A stretch of 64,000 nt of DNA from Halomonas halophila (GCF_030406665.1 NZ_CP129121.1:2728001-2792000); one strand, 5' to 3'; positions 41,951 through 55,952 are shown, counted from the first letter of the stretch. Translations and numbers: made by a program. Notes: generated from the sequence alone by a model not told the origin.

Positions 41951-42096
41951 GATCTTATTCCTCGAATCTTGCTGATTATTATCGGGCTTCAATGGGCTCG
42001 CAGGCGCGGCTTCGGGCGTTGTTGGCTGTTGGCAAGCGGCGTCGAGCGGCAGTGACATTCACGGATGGCGCCGGGCCGCGGCCCGGCGCGGAGGGC

Positions 42097-43074
<978 letters not shown>

Positions 43075-43180
43075 GGCGGGGGGCTCCGTGGTAGCGCATG
43101 GTCACGCCGGCAGCATATCCCCCGCCCTGCGGGCCCCGGCGCCTAGAAACGACCGGGAAAATTCCAAAAGCGTCACGCCC

Positions 43181-43194
43181 GTCGCGATCGCGAC
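43181..43194. promoter_or_regulatory. Palindrome GTCGCGATCGCGAC upstream of the dgc operon
   Basis: Perfect 14-bp palindrome in the 142-bp mtgA-dipeptidase-like gap, with a further TGTCGCG half 15 nt on. A candidate operator by position and symmetry only. Confidence 0.35.
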
Positions 43195-43216
43195 ACGCCG
43201 GGAAATCGGTGTCGCG

Positions 43217-43918
43217 TCAGAGACGCTCGAGGTAGGCGGCACCGCCGAGATTGCGCATCTGCCCGCGGATCCAGGCGCTGCGCTGCAACACGTAGCCGCT
43301 GGGGCGCGAGGCATTCCAGCCACGGGGATTGGGCAGGATGGCGGCCAGCCGGCTGGCCTGGGCATTGCTCAGACGCGACGCCGGTACGCCGAAGTAATGG
43401 CGGGAGGCGGCCTCGAGACCGAAGACTCCGTCGTCCCACTCGGCGATATTGAGATAGACCTCGAGAATGCGCTCCTTGGGCCAGAGCGTCTCGATCAGCA
43501 GGGTGAACCAGGCCTCCAGGCCCTTGCGCACCCAGCTGCGGCCGGTCCACAGGAAGAGGTTCTTGGCGGTCTGCTGGCTGAGGGTGCTGGCGCCGCGCAG
43601 GTCGCCGCCGTTGAGGCTGGCCTCGACGGCGCGGCGCAGCTCGACCAGGTCGAAGCCGTGATGCTCGGGGAAGCGCTGGTCTTCGGCGGCGATCACCGCC
43701 AGCTTGGCGCTGTCGGGCAGCTGGCTCCACGGGCGCCAGTCCTGGCGGATCTCCAGCGAATCGCCGTCGCGCCAGGCCTGTACCTTGCGCTCGAGCATCA
43801 CCATGGAGCCGCCCACCGGCACCACCCGGAACATCAGCACCGCCAGCACGCTCAGCCCGATCCCGCCGAGCAGCGCGAGCCCCAGGGCCCGCGCCAGCCA
43901 TCGCCATCCGTTTCGCAT
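43217..43918 (-). CDS. mtgA: Monofunctional peptidoglycan glycosyltransferase
   Basis: 233 aa GT51 enzyme that polymerises lipid II into glycan strands at the inner membrane. One N-terminal membrane helix (about 9-30) precedes the catalytic domain with AVIAAEDQRFPEHHG (catalytic Glu), RGASTLSQQTAKNLFLW, and KERILEVYLNIAEWDDGVFG. No transpeptidase domain follows, as expected for MtgA. It sits between gbdR-like and dgc genes on the same strand without obvious functional connection. Confidence 0.93.
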   Translation of the reverse strand: MRNGWRWLARALGLALLGGIGLSVLAVLMFRVVPVGGSMVMLERKVQAWRDGDSLEIRQDWRPWSQLPDSAKLAVIAAEDQRFPEHHGFDLVELRRAVEASLNGGDLRGASTLSQQTAKNLFLWTGRSWVRKGLEAWFTLLIETLWPKERILEVYLNIAEWDDGVFGLEAASRHYFGVPASRLSNAQASRLAAILPNPRGWNASRPSGYVLQRSAWIRGQMRNLGGAAYLERL

Positions 43919-43989
43919 CGACCTCCGCCCGGCACTTCGTCAGGGGCGCACTCCCCGAGGATGGGGATGCGCCCTCCCGGCGCCAGGCG

Positions 43990-45126
43990 CTAACTCAGCC
44001 TGACGCTGGCATAGGTCGGCTCCCCCCGGGCCTGGTCCAGGGCGCTCATGGCCGCGGACACCGGCGTGTCGGGCACCGACTCGAAAGAGGCGGACTGTAG
44101 CATGACGGCGGCATCCTGGCCCAGCTGCACCGGCACCAGGTCCACAGCGCTGGAGCCCAGACGTTCGTCGCGGGGCGGAATGCCGAAGTACTCGCGGTAG
44201 CACTTGGAGAAGTGCGGCGTGGAGACGAAGCCGCAGGCCGAGGCCACCTCGATGATCGACATCGGCGTCTGCTTGAGCAGCTGCCGGGCCCGGGTCAGAC
44301 GCAGCTTGAGGTAGTAGCGCGACGGCGAGCAGTGCAGGTTCTTCTGGAACAGCCGCTCCAGCTGGCGCCGCGACACGTTCACGTAGCCGGCCAGCTCGTC
44401 GAGGCTGATCGGCTCCTCGAGGTTGGCCTCCATCAGCGCGACGATCTCCAGCAGCCGCGGCTGGGTGGTCCCCAGCACGTGCTTGAGCGGCACCCGCTGC
44501 TGGTCCTGCTCGTTGCGCACGCGGTCGTAGATGAACATCTCGGAGATGCCGGCGGCCAGCTCGCGGCCGTGGTCGCGGCCGATCAGGGTCAGCATCATGT
44601 CCATCGGCGCCGTGCCGCCCGAGGCGGTGGCCCGGTCGCGGTCGATGGAGAACAGCCGCGTGGTCAGCGAGACCTTGGGGAAAGCCTCCTGCATGGCGGC
44701 CAGGCATTCCCAGTGCACGCTGGCCTCGAAGCCGTCGAGCAGCCCGGCGCGGGCCAGGGCCCAGGAACCGGTGCAGACGGCGCCCAGGCGGCGCGAATGG
44801 CGTGCCTCGGACTGCAGCCAGGCGACGTGCTCGCGCTGCACGCTGCGCTGCGGGCCCACGCCGCCGCAGACGATCACCATGTCCAGCGCCAGCGGCACGG
44901 TGGTGGAGGCGTCGGGGGTGATCTGCAGGCCGTCGCTGGCACGCACCGGGCCGCCATCGAGGGTCAGGGTGTACCAGCGATAGAGCTCGCGCCCGGCCAG
45001 CTGATTGGCCATGCGCAGGGGTTCGATGGCCGAGGCCAGCGAGATGAGAGTGAAGTTATCCAGCAACAGGAAGCCGAGCGTCTGGGGCCCGGCGGCATGA
45101 CGCGAGGTCTGAGGAGCGCTTGTCAT
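43990..45126 (-). CDS. gbdR: GbdR-like GATase1/AraC regulator of betaine catabolism
   Basis: 378 aa. A DJ-1/PfpI-like sensor domain (about 15-190) has the elbow GAVCTGSWALARAGLL. The C-terminal AraC domain has the two helix-turn-helix motifs SLDELAGYVNVSRRQLERLF and SIIEVASACGFVSTPHFSK, followed by YREYFGIPPRDER. These are very close to what I recall of Pseudomonas GbdR, which activates gbcAB, dgcAB, sox and other betaine genes in response to glycine betaine and dimethylglycine. Its place within the cluster supports that. ATG 45126 follows GGAG. An upstream inverted repeat at 45200-45216 may be an autoregulatory site. Confidence 0.87.
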   Translation of the reverse strand: MTSAPQTSRHAAGPQTLGFLLLDNFTLISLASAIEPLRMANQLAGRELYRWYTLTLDGGPVRASDGLQITPDASTTVPLALDMVIVCGGVGPQRSVQREHVAWLQSEARHSRRLGAVCTGSWALARAGLLDGFEASVHWECLAAMQEAFPKVSLTTRLFSIDRDRATASGGTAPMDMMLTLIGRDHGRELAAGISEMFIYDRVRNEQDQQRVPLKHVLGTTQPRLLEIVALMEANLEEPISLDELAGYVNVSRRQLERLFQKNLHCSPSRYYLKLRLTRARQLLKQTPMSIIEVASACGFVSTPHFSKCYREYFGIPPRDERLGSSAVDLVPVQLGQDAAVMLQSASFESVPDTPVSAAMSALDQARGEPTYASVRLS

Positions 45127-45199
45127 CGTCCATACTCCAGCACGGTGGTGTTGTCATCGTTATTGTCGAGTCAGGCAGGGGCATTTGCCCTGGAGGCCC

Positions 45200-45216
45200 G
45201 CCTGTCGCGGACAGGC
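45200..45216. promoter_or_regulatory. GCCTGTC-GCG-GACAGGC inverted repeat upstream of gbdR
   Basis: Perfect 7-bp arms with a 3-nt centre, 74 nt upstream of the gbdR start codon. Operator or leader hairpin; sequence alone does not decide. Confidence 0.4.
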
Positions 45217-45361
45217 ATGCACGCTTCGAAATTTACCGGCTGTGTCGTTTTCTGGCATGTCAAATTTGCCTATCGGGAGGCGTTCTCCCGGTACATCACG
45301 ACAATGAGTCGCACACAGGCATGAAAACGTCGCCAAGGAACACGGAAGGCAGGAACGACAG

Positions 45362-45384
45362 GCGCCGCCTCGAGGAGGCGGCGC
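45362..45384 (-). terminator. Hairpin after fghA
   Basis: GCGCCGCCTC and GAGGCGGCGC form a perfect 10-bp stem with GAG loop, 45 nt past the fghA stop. Confidence 0.65.
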
Positions 45385-45428
45385 GCTGCGGGCCGCTGAG
45401 CGACCCGGCCGACAGGTCCCGGCGCGAC

Positions 45429-46286
45429 TCAGTGCTGAGCGTGAAGATGCTCGGCGTGGTAGCGCAGGTGGTCGTCGATGAAGCTGGCGATGAAGAAGTA
45501 GCTGTGGTCATAGCCCGGCTGACGACGCAGGGTCAGCGGATGGTCGTGCTCGGCGCACACCGCCTCCAGGCGCTCGGGGCACAGCTGTTCCTCGAGGAAA
45601 TTGTCGGCCTCACCCTGGTCGATGAACAACGGCTGGCGGGAGGCGCCGCGCGCCACCAGCTCGCAGGCGTCGTACTGGGTCCACTGGCTGACGTCCTCGC
45701 CCAGGTAGTTGCCGAAGGCCTTGCGGCCCCAGGGGCACTGGGCCGGGTTGACCACCGGCGCGAAGGCCGACACCGAGCGGTAGTGCCCTGGACGACGCAG
45801 GGCCAGGATCAGTGCCCCGTGGCCGCCCATGGAGTGACCGCTGATGGCCTCGCGACCATTGACCGGGAAGTGCTGACGCACCACCGAGGGCAGCTCCTCG
45901 GCCACGTAGTCGTACATCCGGTAGTGGTCCTTCCACGGCGCCTGGGTGGCGTTGACGTAGAAGCCCGCGCCGGAGCCGAAGTCGTAGCTGTCGTCCTCGC
46001 CGGGCAGATTCAGCCCGCGGGGGCTGGTATCCGGGCAGACGATAGCGATGCCGAGCTCCGCGGCCAGGCGCTGGGCGCCGGCCTTCTGCATGAAGTTCTC
46101 GTCGGTGCAGGTCAGTCCCGACAGCCACCACAGCAGCGGGACCCGCTCGGTCTCCGCCTGGGGCGGCAGGTAGATGGCGAAGGTCATCTCGCAGTCCAAC
46201 GCCCTGGAGCGATGGCGATAGCGCTTGTGCCAGCCGCCGAAGCTGCGGTTGGCCGAGACCAGCTCGAGCTGTTCGGTCATGGTCAT
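45429..46286 (-). CDS. fghA: S-formylglutathione hydrolase
   Basis: 285 aa serine esterase (esterase D family) hydrolysing S-formylglutathione to formate and glutathione. It has WWLSGLTCTDENFMQKAGAQ, PDTSPRGLNLPGEDDSYDFG, the nucleophile elbow ISGHSMGGHGAL and a C-terminal GYDHSYFFIASFIDDH with the catalytic His. ATG 46286 (MTMTEQ) follows GAGGAG; the frame extends 17 codons further without support. It acts directly after AdhC, encoded 191 nt upstream on the same strand. Confidence 0.95.
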   Translation of the reverse strand: MTMTEQLELVSANRSFGGWHKRYRHRSRALDCEMTFAIYLPPQAETERVPLLWWLSGLTCTDENFMQKAGAQRLAAELGIAIVCPDTSPRGLNLPGEDDSYDFGSGAGFYVNATQAPWKDHYRMYDYVAEELPSVVRQHFPVNGREAISGHSMGGHGALILALRRPGHYRSVSAFAPVVNPAQCPWGRKAFGNYLGEDVSQWTQYDACELVARGASRQPLFIDQGEADNFLEEQLCPERLEAVCAEHDHPLTLRRQPGYDHSYFFIASFIDDHLRYHAEHLHAQH

Positions 46287-46407
46287 GAGCGACTCCTCAT
46301 GGGGTTCGAGAGAGGCCGGGCGTCGCATTCGCGACACCCGGCACCGAAGACAGGGCGTGCACTGCCGCTGCCGCGGTGATCGGACTCACGTCATCCGCCT
46401 GTGGGCG

Positions 46408-46467
46408 GGCACGCGTCGAGCCCTCGATGCGGCAGCCGGCGCGTGTCGAGCCCTGCGCCCGGCAGCG
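46408..46467. repeat. Two imperfect 30-nt direct repeats between adhC and fghA
   Basis: The blocks 46408-46437 and 46438-46467 share GGC(A/G)CG(C/T)GTCGAGCCCT and GGCAGC at the same offsets. No coding potential is supported; it may be a local duplication. Confidence 0.5.
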
Positions 46468-46477
46468 GGCGCGTTGA

Positions 46478-47587
<1,110 letters not shown>

Positions 47588-47669
47588 GGTTCATTCCTCT
47601 CAATGGGGTTGGCCTTCCCACAGTCTAGGCAAGACCGCATACTCGGATAAACTGCACTAAACGCATGAC

Positions 47670-47691
47670 ATTGTTGCCACCTGACAACAAT
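47670..47691. promoter_or_regulatory. ATTGTTG-N8-CAACAAT operator between adhC and lysR-type gene
   Basis: Perfect 7-bp arms in a 22-bp dyad containing the T-N11-A arrangement favoured by LysR-type regulators, centred 41 nt before the LysR start and about 93 nt from adhC. A weak adhC promoter (TTATCC-N17-TAGACT on the minus strand) lies next to it. Confidence 0.55.
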
Positions 47692-47721
47692 CCAGCGCAC
47701 CACCACCGGAGGACACACCGC

Positions 47722-48615
47722 ATGCAACGCTGGGACCGCGTCGAGGCCTTCATCGAGGTCGTACGCCTGGGCGCCTTCAAGGCCGCCGCCGAACGCCTAA
47801 AGGTCTCGAGCTCCCACGTCAGCCGGCTGGTCAGTCAGCTGGAGAATCAGCTGGGCACCACCCTGCTCTATCGCACCACGCGACGGATTCGCCTCACCGA
47901 GGCCGGGCGGCTCTACTACCAGCACTGCCAGCACCTGTTCGAGGGCTTCCGCGAGGCCGAGACCGCGGTCAAGGAACTGCAGGACACCCCCACCGGCCTG
48001 CTGAGCCTGACCTGCGCCACCACCTTCGGTGAACGCTTCATCGCGCCGCTGGTGCATGACTTCATGTGCGCCAACCCCCGGCTCGAGGTACGCATGCACT
48101 TCACCAACCGTCAGGTGGACATCATCGACGAGGGTTTCGACATCGCCATCCGCATGGGCCGGTTGCAGGACTCCTCGCTGATCGCCCGGCGCCTGTGCGA
48201 ACGGCGCGAGTACGTGGTCGGCGCGCCCGCCTACTTCACCCGCGTCGCCCAGCCCCACAGCCTCTCGGAGCTGTCGCGCCACCGCTGTCTGGTCGGCTCG
48301 CGGGACTACTGGCGCTTCGACGTCGACGGCGTGCGCCGCGACATCCGCGTCGACGGCCCGCTGAGCGGCAACTCCGGGCCGGCACTGCTCGACGCGGCGC
48401 TCAAGGGCCTGGGGCTGGCCCAGCTACCGGACTACTACGTCGAGGAACACCTGGCCCGCGGCGAGCTGATCAGCGTGCTCGACGCCTATCGCCACGGCGA
48501 CACCGCCGTGTGGGCCGTCTACCCCCAGCATCGCCACCGCTCGGCCAAGGTGCACCGCTTCCTGGACTACCTGGTCGCCCATATCGGCGACACCCTGCCG
48601 GCACGACGAGGCTGA
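47722..48615 (+). CDS. LysR-type regulator divergent from adhC-fghA
   Basis: 297 aa. The N-terminal winged helix has EAFIEVVRLGAFKAAAERLK and SSSHVSRLVSQLENQLGT; the C-terminal effector domain has GLLSLTCATTFGERFIAPLV and FDIAIRMGRLQDSSLIARRL, the pattern of the large CrgA-like group. The ATG at 47722 has GGAGGA upstream. By position it should control adhC-fghA, probably in response to formaldehyde or a glutathione adduct, and bind the dyad at 47670-47691. The effector is a guess. Confidence 0.88.
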   Translation: MQRWDRVEAFIEVVRLGAFKAAAERLKVSSSHVSRLVSQLENQLGTTLLYRTTRRIRLTEAGRLYYQHCQHLFEGFREAETAVKELQDTPTGLLSLTCATTFGERFIAPLVHDFMCANPRLEVRMHFTNRQVDIIDEGFDIAIRMGRLQDSSLIARRLCERREYVVGAPAYFTRVAQPHSLSELSRHRCLVGSRDYWRFDVDGVRRDIRVDGPLSGNSGPALLDAALKGLGLAQLPDYYVEEHLARGELISVLDAYRHGDTAVWAVYPQHRHRSAKVHRFLDYLVAHIGDTLPARRG

Positions 48616-48659
48616 CGCAGGGCAAAGCGAGCCGGATCACCCGGGACGAGACAAAAAAA

Positions 48660-48683
48660 GGCGCGCCACCCGAGTGGCGCGCC
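48660..48683. terminator. Terminator between LysR gene and sdaA
   Basis: GGCGCGCCAC / GTGGCGCGCC perfect stem with CCGA loop. On the minus strand it is followed by seven T's, so it ends the sdaA transcript; it also lies after the plus-strand LysR gene. Confidence 0.9.
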
Positions 48684-48721
48684 GGCAAGGACGACACCCG
48701 CCGCCCGACAAAGAGACTGAT

Positions 48722-50101
<1,380 letters not shown>

Positions 50102-50159
50102 GGGGAGGACCTCGGGCGGGGCCGGAACGTACCGACGCCGTCTTGTTGTCAGTTACACT

Positions 50160-50175
50160 AAAGCCAACTGGCTTT
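50160..50175. promoter_or_regulatory. Palindrome AAAGCCAACTGGCTTT between sdaA and LysR gene
   Basis: Two perfect 7-bp arms with AC between, 59 nt upstream of sdaA and 85 nt upstream of the LysR gene, a good position for a shared operator. Confidence 0.5.
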
Positions 50176-50260
50176 CGTTTGCCTTGGACCTTAATGTTGT
50201 CGCGACTCTCCCATCACGGCAATCCAGAATATCTCGCCCACGCTATAGAATGACTAAACC

Positions 50261-51226
50261 ATGAGCCGACTCCTCAATGCCCAGACCCACGCCTGGCTGA
50301 AGGTCTTCGCGGTCAGCGCCCGCCACCTCTCCTTCACCCGGGCGGCGGAGGAGCTGCACGTCACCACCGGCGCCGTCAGCCAGCAGATCAAGCAGCTCGA
50401 GGATCGCCTTGGCTTCAAGCTGTTCCGCCGCCTGCCGCGTTGCCTGGCGCTCACCGAGGAAGGCCGGCGACTGGCCTCGGTGGTCGACGAGGCCTACCAG
50501 GCCGTGGGGCTCGAGGTGAAGCGGCTGCGCAGCGGCGTGATGAGCGGCATCATCCGCATGCGCGTGGTGCCCTCCTTCCTCAACAAGTGGCTGATGCCCA
50601 GGCTGCCGCGCCTGCAGGCGCGCTTCCCCGACATCGAACTGCATATCCTCTCGGAGGACAGCAGCATCTCGCTGCGCGAGGGCGAGTTCGATCTGGCGCT
50701 GGACCTCAACGACGGCCACTATCCGGGCATGTCGATCACGCCGCTGATGGAGGAGACCATCTTCCCGGTCTGCGCCCCCTCGCTGATGCGCGGCCGTCCG
50801 CCGCTGCGCCGCCCCGAGGATCTGGCCTGGTACCCGCTGCTGCATGACGTCACCGCCTGGCGCGGCAGCCACGACTATGGCGAATGGGAGCACTACCTGC
50901 AGGCCATCAGCGCCCCGGACGTCAACGTGCGGCGCGGCTACACCTTCAACCGCAACCACCTGACCATGGAGGCGGCCCTGGCCGGCATGGGCGTGGCCAT
51001 CGCGCGCCAGACGCTGATCACCAGCGAGCTGGACACCGGCGCCCTGGTGGCACCGTTCGACCAGCGCGTGGCGACCGGCATGCACTACGGTATCGTGCAT
51101 GCCGCGGGCTCGCTGGACGATCGCCGGATCTGTGCGGTCCACGACTGGCTGCTGGAGGAGGCGCGACGCCAGCACCCGTCGCGTCACCCGGTGGTGGCAG
51201 ACAGCGACCTCTCTCAAGACGTATAA
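50261..51226 (+). CDS. LysR-type (GcvA-like) regulator divergent from sdaA
   Basis: 321 aa. The DNA-binding part has KVFAVSARHLSFTRAAEELH and TTGAVSQQIKQLEDRLG, and the GcvA-like linker FKLFRRLPRCLALTEEGRRL. The effector domain has MRVVPSFLNKWLMPRLPRLQ. GcvA-type proteins respond to glycine or serine-linked metabolites, and similar regulators flank sdaA genes in pseudomonads. No Shine-Dalgarno is visible and a TATAGAAT box ends only about 10 nt before the ATG, so the mRNA might be leaderless. Confidence 0.88.
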   Translation: MSRLLNAQTHAWLKVFAVSARHLSFTRAAEELHVTTGAVSQQIKQLEDRLGFKLFRRLPRCLALTEEGRRLASVVDEAYQAVGLEVKRLRSGVMSGIIRMRVVPSFLNKWLMPRLPRLQARFPDIELHILSEDSSISLREGEFDLALDLNDGHYPGMSITPLMEETIFPVCAPSLMRGRPPLRRPEDLAWYPLLHDVTAWRGSHDYGEWEHYLQAISAPDVNVRRGYTFNRNHLTMEAALAGMGVAIARQTLITSELDTGALVAPFDQRVATGMHYGIVHAAGSLDDRRICAVHDWLLEEARRQHPSRHPVVADSDLSQDV

Positions 51227-51263
51227 TTAGCTGACTCAATATTCTTCCGACAGAAGCCTGACC

Positions 51264-51914
51264 ATGCCCGAACATTCCGCCGACCGAATCGCCTTCCGCT
51301 ACCTGTGCCTGCGCGGCTTCGGCTACATGCTGCTGATTGCCGCGCTGCTCGAGATCGTGCTCTTCGAAGCCACGCACATGCCGGACCTGCGCTTCACCGA
51401 ACGAGGCCTCACCGAGCCCCTGCAGTCGCTGCTGCTGCTGACCGGCACGATCATGGCACTCATCGCCCGCCGCCTGGACGACCGCCTGCCGCACCTCACC
51501 CTGCTGCTGATCGGCCTGCTCGGCGCATCGCTGATCCGCGAACAGGACGCCTGGCTGGACGAGTACGTCTTCGACGGCGCCTGGCAGATCCTGGTCAGCC
51601 TGCTGGTGCTGCCGATCCTGTTCGTGGTGATCCGCCACGGCCGCGCCTTCGCCGCCGAGCTCGAGCGCTATGCCATGACCTTCTCCGGCGGCCTGTTCGC
51701 CGCCGGCTTCCTCGGCACCTACGTGTTCTCGCGCCTCTACGGCCGCGGCGACATGTGGAAGGCCGTCCTCGGCGAGCACTACGTCCGCGTGTTCAAGGAC
51801 GCCGCCGAGGAGGTCACCGAACTGTTCGGCTACACCCTGATGTGCATCGCCATGATCGAGCTGCTGCTGCTGGCCCGCCGCTGGCGGCAGCAGCGGCTTC
51901 AGGGCCGGGGGTAA
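51264..51914 (+). CDS. Multi-helix inner-membrane protein, unknown function
   Basis: 216 aa; I do not recognise a named family. Six hydrophobic stretches are visible at about residues 16-34, 50-67, 75-90, 106-124, 137-156 and 187-205. A conserved-looking loop reads LIREQDAWLDEYVFDGAWQI, and YVRVFKDAAEEVTELFGY lies before the last helix. It starts 37 nt after the LysR gene with a weak ribosome site, and ends at the long palindromic terminator, so it may share that transcript. Confidence 0.65.
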   Translation: MPEHSADRIAFRYLCLRGFGYMLLIAALLEIVLFEATHMPDLRFTERGLTEPLQSLLLLTGTIMALIARRLDDRLPHLTLLLIGLLGASLIREQDAWLDEYVFDGAWQILVSLLVLPILFVVIRHGRAFAAELERYAMTFSGGLFAAGFLGTYVFSRLYGRGDMWKAVLGEHYVRVFKDAAEEVTELFGYTLMCIAMIELLLLARRWRQQRLQGRG

Positions 51915-51942
51915 GACCCGGACCGAGCCCGACCGGCAGCAC

Positions 51943-51984
51943 AAACGACGACGCCCGCGGCCATGGCCGCGGGCGTCGTCGTTT
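51943..51984. terminator. 20-bp-arm bidirectional terminator
   Basis: Perfect 20-bp arms flank AT (AAACGACGACGCCCGCGGCC and its complement), with A's and T's at the two ends. It separates the membrane protein gene from rpoD. Confidence 0.9.
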
Positions 51985-52044
51985 CAGGCGGGGCATTTCA
52001 TGCAAGGAATGCCGGGGCCGGCGAACGGCCGGCCCGGTCGACGA

Positions 52045-53886
<1,842 letters not shown>

Positions 53887-53959
53887 AGAAACCCTATCTC
53901 GACGAAGAAGAATGAAGCACCTGAAGCACTGAGGCGGAGAAAACTCGATAAGCCGAACA

Positions 53960-53965
53960 GTATAG
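53960..53965 (-). promoter_or_regulatory. Candidate -10 box of an internal rpoD promoter
   Basis: TATACT on the minus strand 74 nt upstream of rpoD, in the 233-bp dnaG-rpoD gap. No strong -35 is present 17 nt away. An internal rpoD promoter is known in E. coli, which supports the idea. Confidence 0.35.
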
Positions 53966-54119
53966 CGGGTTTGACCGCCGTTTTGCCAGTTCGACGTATT
54001 TGCGCGGTCATTCAGGTGTGTTAGCGTGTCTGGTTGCGTTCCGCTCAGGGGACGCTGTCTATATGGTGATGGTAGGCGGAAATTCAAGTCCGGCGCCAAT
54101 CGACGCCTCTCTCAGACCC

Positions 54120-55952
54120 TCACCCCTTGAGCTCCATCAGCAGCGCATTGAGCCGCTGCCGCTCCTCTTTCGACAGCGACTCGCCGGCCTGCATTCGAGC
54201 CAGCAGGGCGTCATACGCCTCCTGCGGCGACTGCTGCCGACGATGGCGCTGAAAATAAGCCACCCAGTTGTCGAGCTCGGTGCCGAGCAGCCCGCGCGGC
54301 ACCAGCGGCGCCCGCCGGGCCAGCATCGCCAGGCGCTCGCCCTCCGGCGTGCCGTGAAAGTGCGCCAGCAGCACCTGAGGGCTGCGGTAGCCGCCGGCCC
54401 GTAGCAGGCGCACCACCTCGCGACACAGCCCGGCATCCGGATCGTTCTGGTCGCACCAGTCGTCGTCCTCGGGCAGACGCTCGACCAGCGACGGCTCATG
54501 CACCAGCAGCTGCAGCGCCCGAGCCATCTGCCCCAGGGACGCCGGACCGCCGGTCGTCCGCGCCCCCGCCGGCGCCTCGCCTCGGGGCGGCGCCTCATCC
54601 GCCCACTCCGGCGGCACATCCGCGGTCGGCGCCTCGTCGACACTCTCGCCGCGGGACATCAGCGACTCGAAGCTTGACTGATCGACGCCGGTGCGACGGG
54701 AGAGTTCCGTCAGCAGCAGCGACTTCATCACCCCCTCGGGCAGGCGACCGATGGCCGCCAGCACCCGGCTGGCGAAGCGCTCGCGCTCCTCCAGCCGCTC
54801 CAGGTCGCGCCCCTCGGCGGCCTGCTCGAAGAGGAACTCCGACAGCGGACTGGCACAGGTGACCCGATCCTCGAAGGCCTCGGGACCCTCGCGGCGCACC
54901 AGGGTATCCGGATCCTCGCCATCGGGCAGGAACAGGAACCGCGCCTGACGGCCGTCGATCATCTGCGGCAGCACCGTCTCCAGCGCCCGGCTCGCCGCCT
55001 GGCGGCCGGCGCGATCGCCGTCGAAGCAGAACACCACCTCGTCGACCATGCGGAACAGCCGCCCGAGATGATCCTCGGTGGTGGCCGTGCCCAGGGTGGC
55101 CACCGCATTGCGGATGCCGAACTGGGCGAGCGCCACCACGTCCATGTAGCCCTCGACGATCACCAGCCGCTCGAGACGCGGGTTGGCCTGACGCGCCTCA
55201 TAGAGGCCGTACAGCTCGCGCCCCTTGTGAAAGACCGGCGTCTCAGGGGAGTTCAGGTACTTGGGCTTGGCATCGCCCAGCACCCGCCCGCCGAAGGCAA
55301 TGGTGCGTCCGCGGATATCGCGGATCGGAAACATCACCCGATCACGGAAGCGGTCGTAGGTGCGCCCGCTGTCCTCGCGGTGCACCAGCAGGCCGTATTC
55401 GATCTGCACCGGCTCGGCGATGCCCTGCTCGCCGAGATGCCGCTTGAGCGACTCCCAGCCGCCCGGGGCATAGCCGATACCGAAGTCGCGCACGACCTCC
55501 GGCGACAGCCCGCGACGCTCGATATACTCCCGCGCGCCCTGCCCTTCGGGCATCTTCAGGCGCTCGCGAAAGAAGCTCGCCGACAGTTCGAGCAGGTTGA
55601 CGCCTTCCTTGCGCTTGCGCTCGCGGGCCTGGGCCCGCGGATCGTCGGCGCCCTCGCGCGGCACCTCGAGCCCCAGCCGGGCGGCGAGATGTTCCACCGC
55701 GTCGGGGAAGCGCAGGTTGTCGTACTCCATCAGGAAGCGCAGCGCGTTACCGTGGGCACCGCAGCCGAAGCAGTGATAGAACTGCTTGTCGGCGCTGACG
55801 GTAAAGGACGGCGACTTTTCCTGGTGAAAGGGACAGAGACCGGAATGATTGCGTCCGGCCTTCTTGAGCTTGACCCGCTCGCCGACCACCTCGACCACGT
55901 CGACGCGAGCCAGCAGGTCATCGATGAAACGCTGCGGGATCTGACCGGCCAT
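54120..55952 (-). CDS. dnaG: DNA primase
   Basis: 610 aa; makes RNA primers for replication. The zinc-binding domain has ligands C40, H43, C61 and C64 (CPFHQEKSPSF, HCFGCG). The TOPRIM/polymerase core has VIVEGYMDVVALAQFG and FCFDGDRAGRQAASRAL. The C-terminal part is the DnaB-interacting region. Start at 55952 (MAGQIPQRF) aligns with the family; 21 upstream in-frame codons run into the terminator between rpsU and dnaG. Confidence 0.96.
   Translation of the reverse strand: MAGQIPQRFIDDLLARVDVVEVVGERVKLKKAGRNHSGLCPFHQEKSPSFTVSADKQFYHCFGCGAHGNALRFLMEYDNLRFPDAVEHLAARLGLEVPREGADDPRAQARERKRKEGVNLLELSASFFRERLKMPEGQGAREYIERRGLSPEVVRDFGIGYAPGGWESLKRHLGEQGIAEPVQIEYGLLVHREDSGRTYDRFRDRVMFPIRDIRGRTIAFGGRVLGDAKPKYLNSPETPVFHKGRELYGLYEARQANPRLERLVIVEGYMDVVALAQFGIRNAVATLGTATTEDHLGRLFRMVDEVVFCFDGDRAGRQAASRALETVLPQMIDGRQARFLFLPDGEDPDTLVRREGPEAFEDRVTCASPLSEFLFEQAAEGRDLERLEERERFASRVLAAIGRLPEGVMKSLLLTELSRRTGVDQSSFESLMSRGESVDEAPTADVPPEWADEAPPRGEAPAGARTTGGPASLGQMARALQLLVHEPSLVERLPEDDDWCDQNDPDAGLCREVVRLLRAGGYRSPQVLLAHFHGTPEGERLAMLARRAPLVPRGLLGTELDNWVAYFQRHRRQQSPQEAYDALLARMQAGESLSKEERQRLNALLMELKG

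Larger units (their letters stand above)
45127..45428. other. gbdR upstream region
   Basis: 302 bp without a gene. It holds the gbdR promoter region, the GCCTGTC-GCG-GACAGGC inverted repeat (45200-45216), an AT-rich patch around 45225-45275 and the fghA terminator (45362-45384). Confidence 0.5.

Noticed and set aside
45253..45270. Sigma-54 promoter upstream of gbdR (TGGCA...TTGCC)
   Set aside because: The spacing between the two elements is two bases too long.
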